Assembly: GCA_945871545.1 (NCBI GenBank)
Contig: CAMBWJ010000126.1
Coordinates: 1-6,038 of the forward strand
Source of the DNA: an uncultured Clostridia bacterium
GTDB lineage: Bacteria; Bacillota_A; Clostridia; Christensenellales; Aristaeellaceae
DNA length: 6,038 nt
Reading direction: 5' to 3'
Shown here: positions 5,342-6,038 of the stretch, piece after piece
Position numbering within the stretch: the stretch's first letter is position 1
Layout: each line of letters begins with the position of its first letter
Position numbers and translations under genes: made by a program
The notes under the pieces: generated by a model
What the model was told of the DNA's origin: nothing
Database searches by the model: none
Seen by the model: only the letters and a program-made list of their open reading frames with translations

Positions 5342-6038
5342 TTACCCCCAGTATTTTCGATCCAGCGTGCGGTACTGCACGGCCTCGGAGATGTGCTCGG
5401 CCTCGATGCGCTCCGAGCCGGCCAGGTCGGCGATGGTGCGCGCCACCTTCAGCACGCGGGTGTAGGCGCGGTTGGAGAGCTTGAGCCGTTCGCAGGAGAG
5501 CAGAAGCAGCTGATGCGCCTCGTCGCTGGTCTTGCAGGCGGCGTTCAGGTTCCGGGCGGAGAGCTGGGCGTTGATGCGGATGCCCTCGGGATCGTCGGCA
5601 TAGCGCCTGCGCTGAATCTCCCGCGCAGCCTCCACGCGCCTGCGGATATCGGCGGAGCACTCCTCCGTACCCTCCCGGCTCAGCCGCTCGGCGGGGATGG
5701 ACTCCACCTCGATGTGCATGTCGATGCGGTCCAGCAGCGGCCCGGAGATGCGGTTCAGGTAGCGCCGGATGGCCGTCTGGGTACAGCGGCAGGGCCGGGT
5801 GCGGCTGCCCAGGTTGCCGCAGGGGCAGGGGTTCATGGAGCACACCAGCACGAAGTTTGCTGGGTAGGTGGACTGGGCGTTGACCCGTGCGATGGTCACG
5901 AAGCCGTCCTCCAGCGGCTGGCGCAGCGCCTCCAGCACGTCGCGACGGTATTCGGGCAGCTCGTCCAGGAACAGCACGCCCGCCAAGCGAGGGCTACCAT
6001 ACAATGAAGTGAAAACACAGGATGCAAGGAACTCAATT
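5342..6038 (-). CDS. comM: ComM/YifB-family Mg-chelatase-like AAA+ ATPase, C-terminal part (5' end missing or disrupted)
   Basis: ComM is a hexameric AAA+ helicase that promotes branch migration when transformed DNA is integrated; the family is annotated as Mg-chelatase-like. Only about 210 residues of a roughly 500-residue protein are visible. From 5980 downward it reads cleanly: Walker B GVLFLDELPEY, then DVLEALRQPLEDG, sensor region VLVCSMNPCPCG and SGPLLDRIDMHIEV. The Mg-chelatase C-terminal domain follows, with LSNRAYTRVLKVARTIADLAGS and a final EAVQYRTLDRKYWG. Four cysteines (CPC at 5827-5819 and CRC at 5791-5783) form the putative metal-binding knuckle seen in many Firmicutes ComM proteins. 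Walker A is outside the window. Upstream of 5980 the frame stays open to the edge but no longer resembles ComM: the expected PGEISLAHxG before GVLFLDEL is replaced by SPRLA. A TTG at 6004 is a formal start but gives no functional protein. dprA follows after 3 nt. Confidence 0.88.
   Translation of the reverse strand, partial: IEFLASCVFTSLYGSPRLAGVLFLDELPEYRRDVLEALRQPLEDGFVTIARVNAQSTYPANFVLVCSMNPCPCGNLGSRTRPCRCTQTAIRRYLNRISGPLLDRIDMHIEVESIPAERLSREGTEECSADIRRRVEAAREIQRRRYADDPEGIRINAQLSARNLNAACKTSDEAHQLLLLSCERLKLSNRAYTRVLKVARTIADLAGSERIEAEHISEAVQYRTLDRKYWG
5344..5349 (-). promoter_or_regulatory. Weak Shine-Dalgarno site of dprA
   Basis: GGGGGT on the minus strand, 5 nt before the dprA ATG and built into the last Gly codon and stop codon of comM. 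It has one mismatch to GGAGGT. It supports the first ATG over the ATG at codon 6, and its weakness suggests dprA relies partly on coupling to comM translation. Confidence 0.5.
5981..6038. other. AT-richer non-ComM tail at the right edge (possible junction)
   Basis: These last 58 bases are visibly AT-richer than the rest of the window, especially from about 5995. On the minus strand they translate in frame as IEFLASCVFTSLYGSPRLA, directly in front of GVLFLDEL, where every ComM protein I know has a conserved PGEISLA-type segment. The change in both composition and homology at the same point suggests a junction near 5981-5995. It could be an insertion, a rearrangement, or a chimeric join at a contig end. 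The foreign part is too short to identify, and I recognise no inverted repeat or IS end in it. Confidence 0.55.

Noticed and set aside
5342..6004. A complete short ComM protein starting at TTG 6004
   Set aside because: It would lack Walker A and start in the middle of the AAA+ domain just before Walker B. The frame also continues open to the window edge, so it is a fragment, not a gene with its own start.
4472..6007. A 511-codon open frame on the plus strand opposite dprA and comM
   Set aside because: It has the same antisense GC artefact, with no conserved motif and a composition typical of reversed GC-rich coding sequence.

Overview
The window is a GC-rich bacterial chromosome segment (about two thirds G+C by eye). 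It is fully packed with housekeeping genes that are all read on the minus strand. In transcription order, right to left, they are comM/yifB (5' end missing), dprA, topA, trmFO, hslV and the first 49 codons of hslU. Protein motifs and gene order point to a GC-rich member of the Firmicutes, probably class Clostridia: dprA-topA-trmFO-(xerC)-hslV-hslU-codY is the classic Bacillus/Clostridium arrangement, and trmFO itself is typical of Firmicutes and some other groups. The species cannot be named from this sequence.

Layout, right to left. At 6038-5981 a short AT-richer tail does not read as ComM although the frame stays open. At 5980-5342 lies the C-terminal half of ComM. dprA starts 3 nt after the comM stop and runs to 4238. 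A 63-nt gap with two overlapping inverted repeats precedes topA (4174-2072). trmFO (2079-772) overlaps topA by 8 nt, and hslV (782-228) overlaps trmFO by 11 nt. A 77-nt gap with a possible stem precedes hslU, which starts at 149 and runs off the left edge. All five starts visible have a Shine-Dalgarno sequence at sensible spacing. That of dprA is the weakest.

Functionally, ComM and DprA act on incoming single-stranded DNA during natural transformation or recombination. TopA relaxes negative supercoils, TrmFO makes m5U54 in tRNA, and HslV/HslU form a proteasome-like ATP-dependent protease. The overlaps imply translational coupling and a shared transcript.

The most informative regulatory signal is a near-consensus housekeeping promoter inside the last codons of dprA (TTGACA, 17-nt spacer, AATAAT). 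It would let topA and the genes after it be transcribed independently of comM-dprA, and local codon choice changes to AT-rich codons across it. I see no mobile element, CRISPR array, tRNA, rRNA or defence system, and no convincing undescribed system. The items worth a second look are the embedded promoter and leader, the break in ComM at the right edge, and the absence of xerC/codV between trmFO and hslV.
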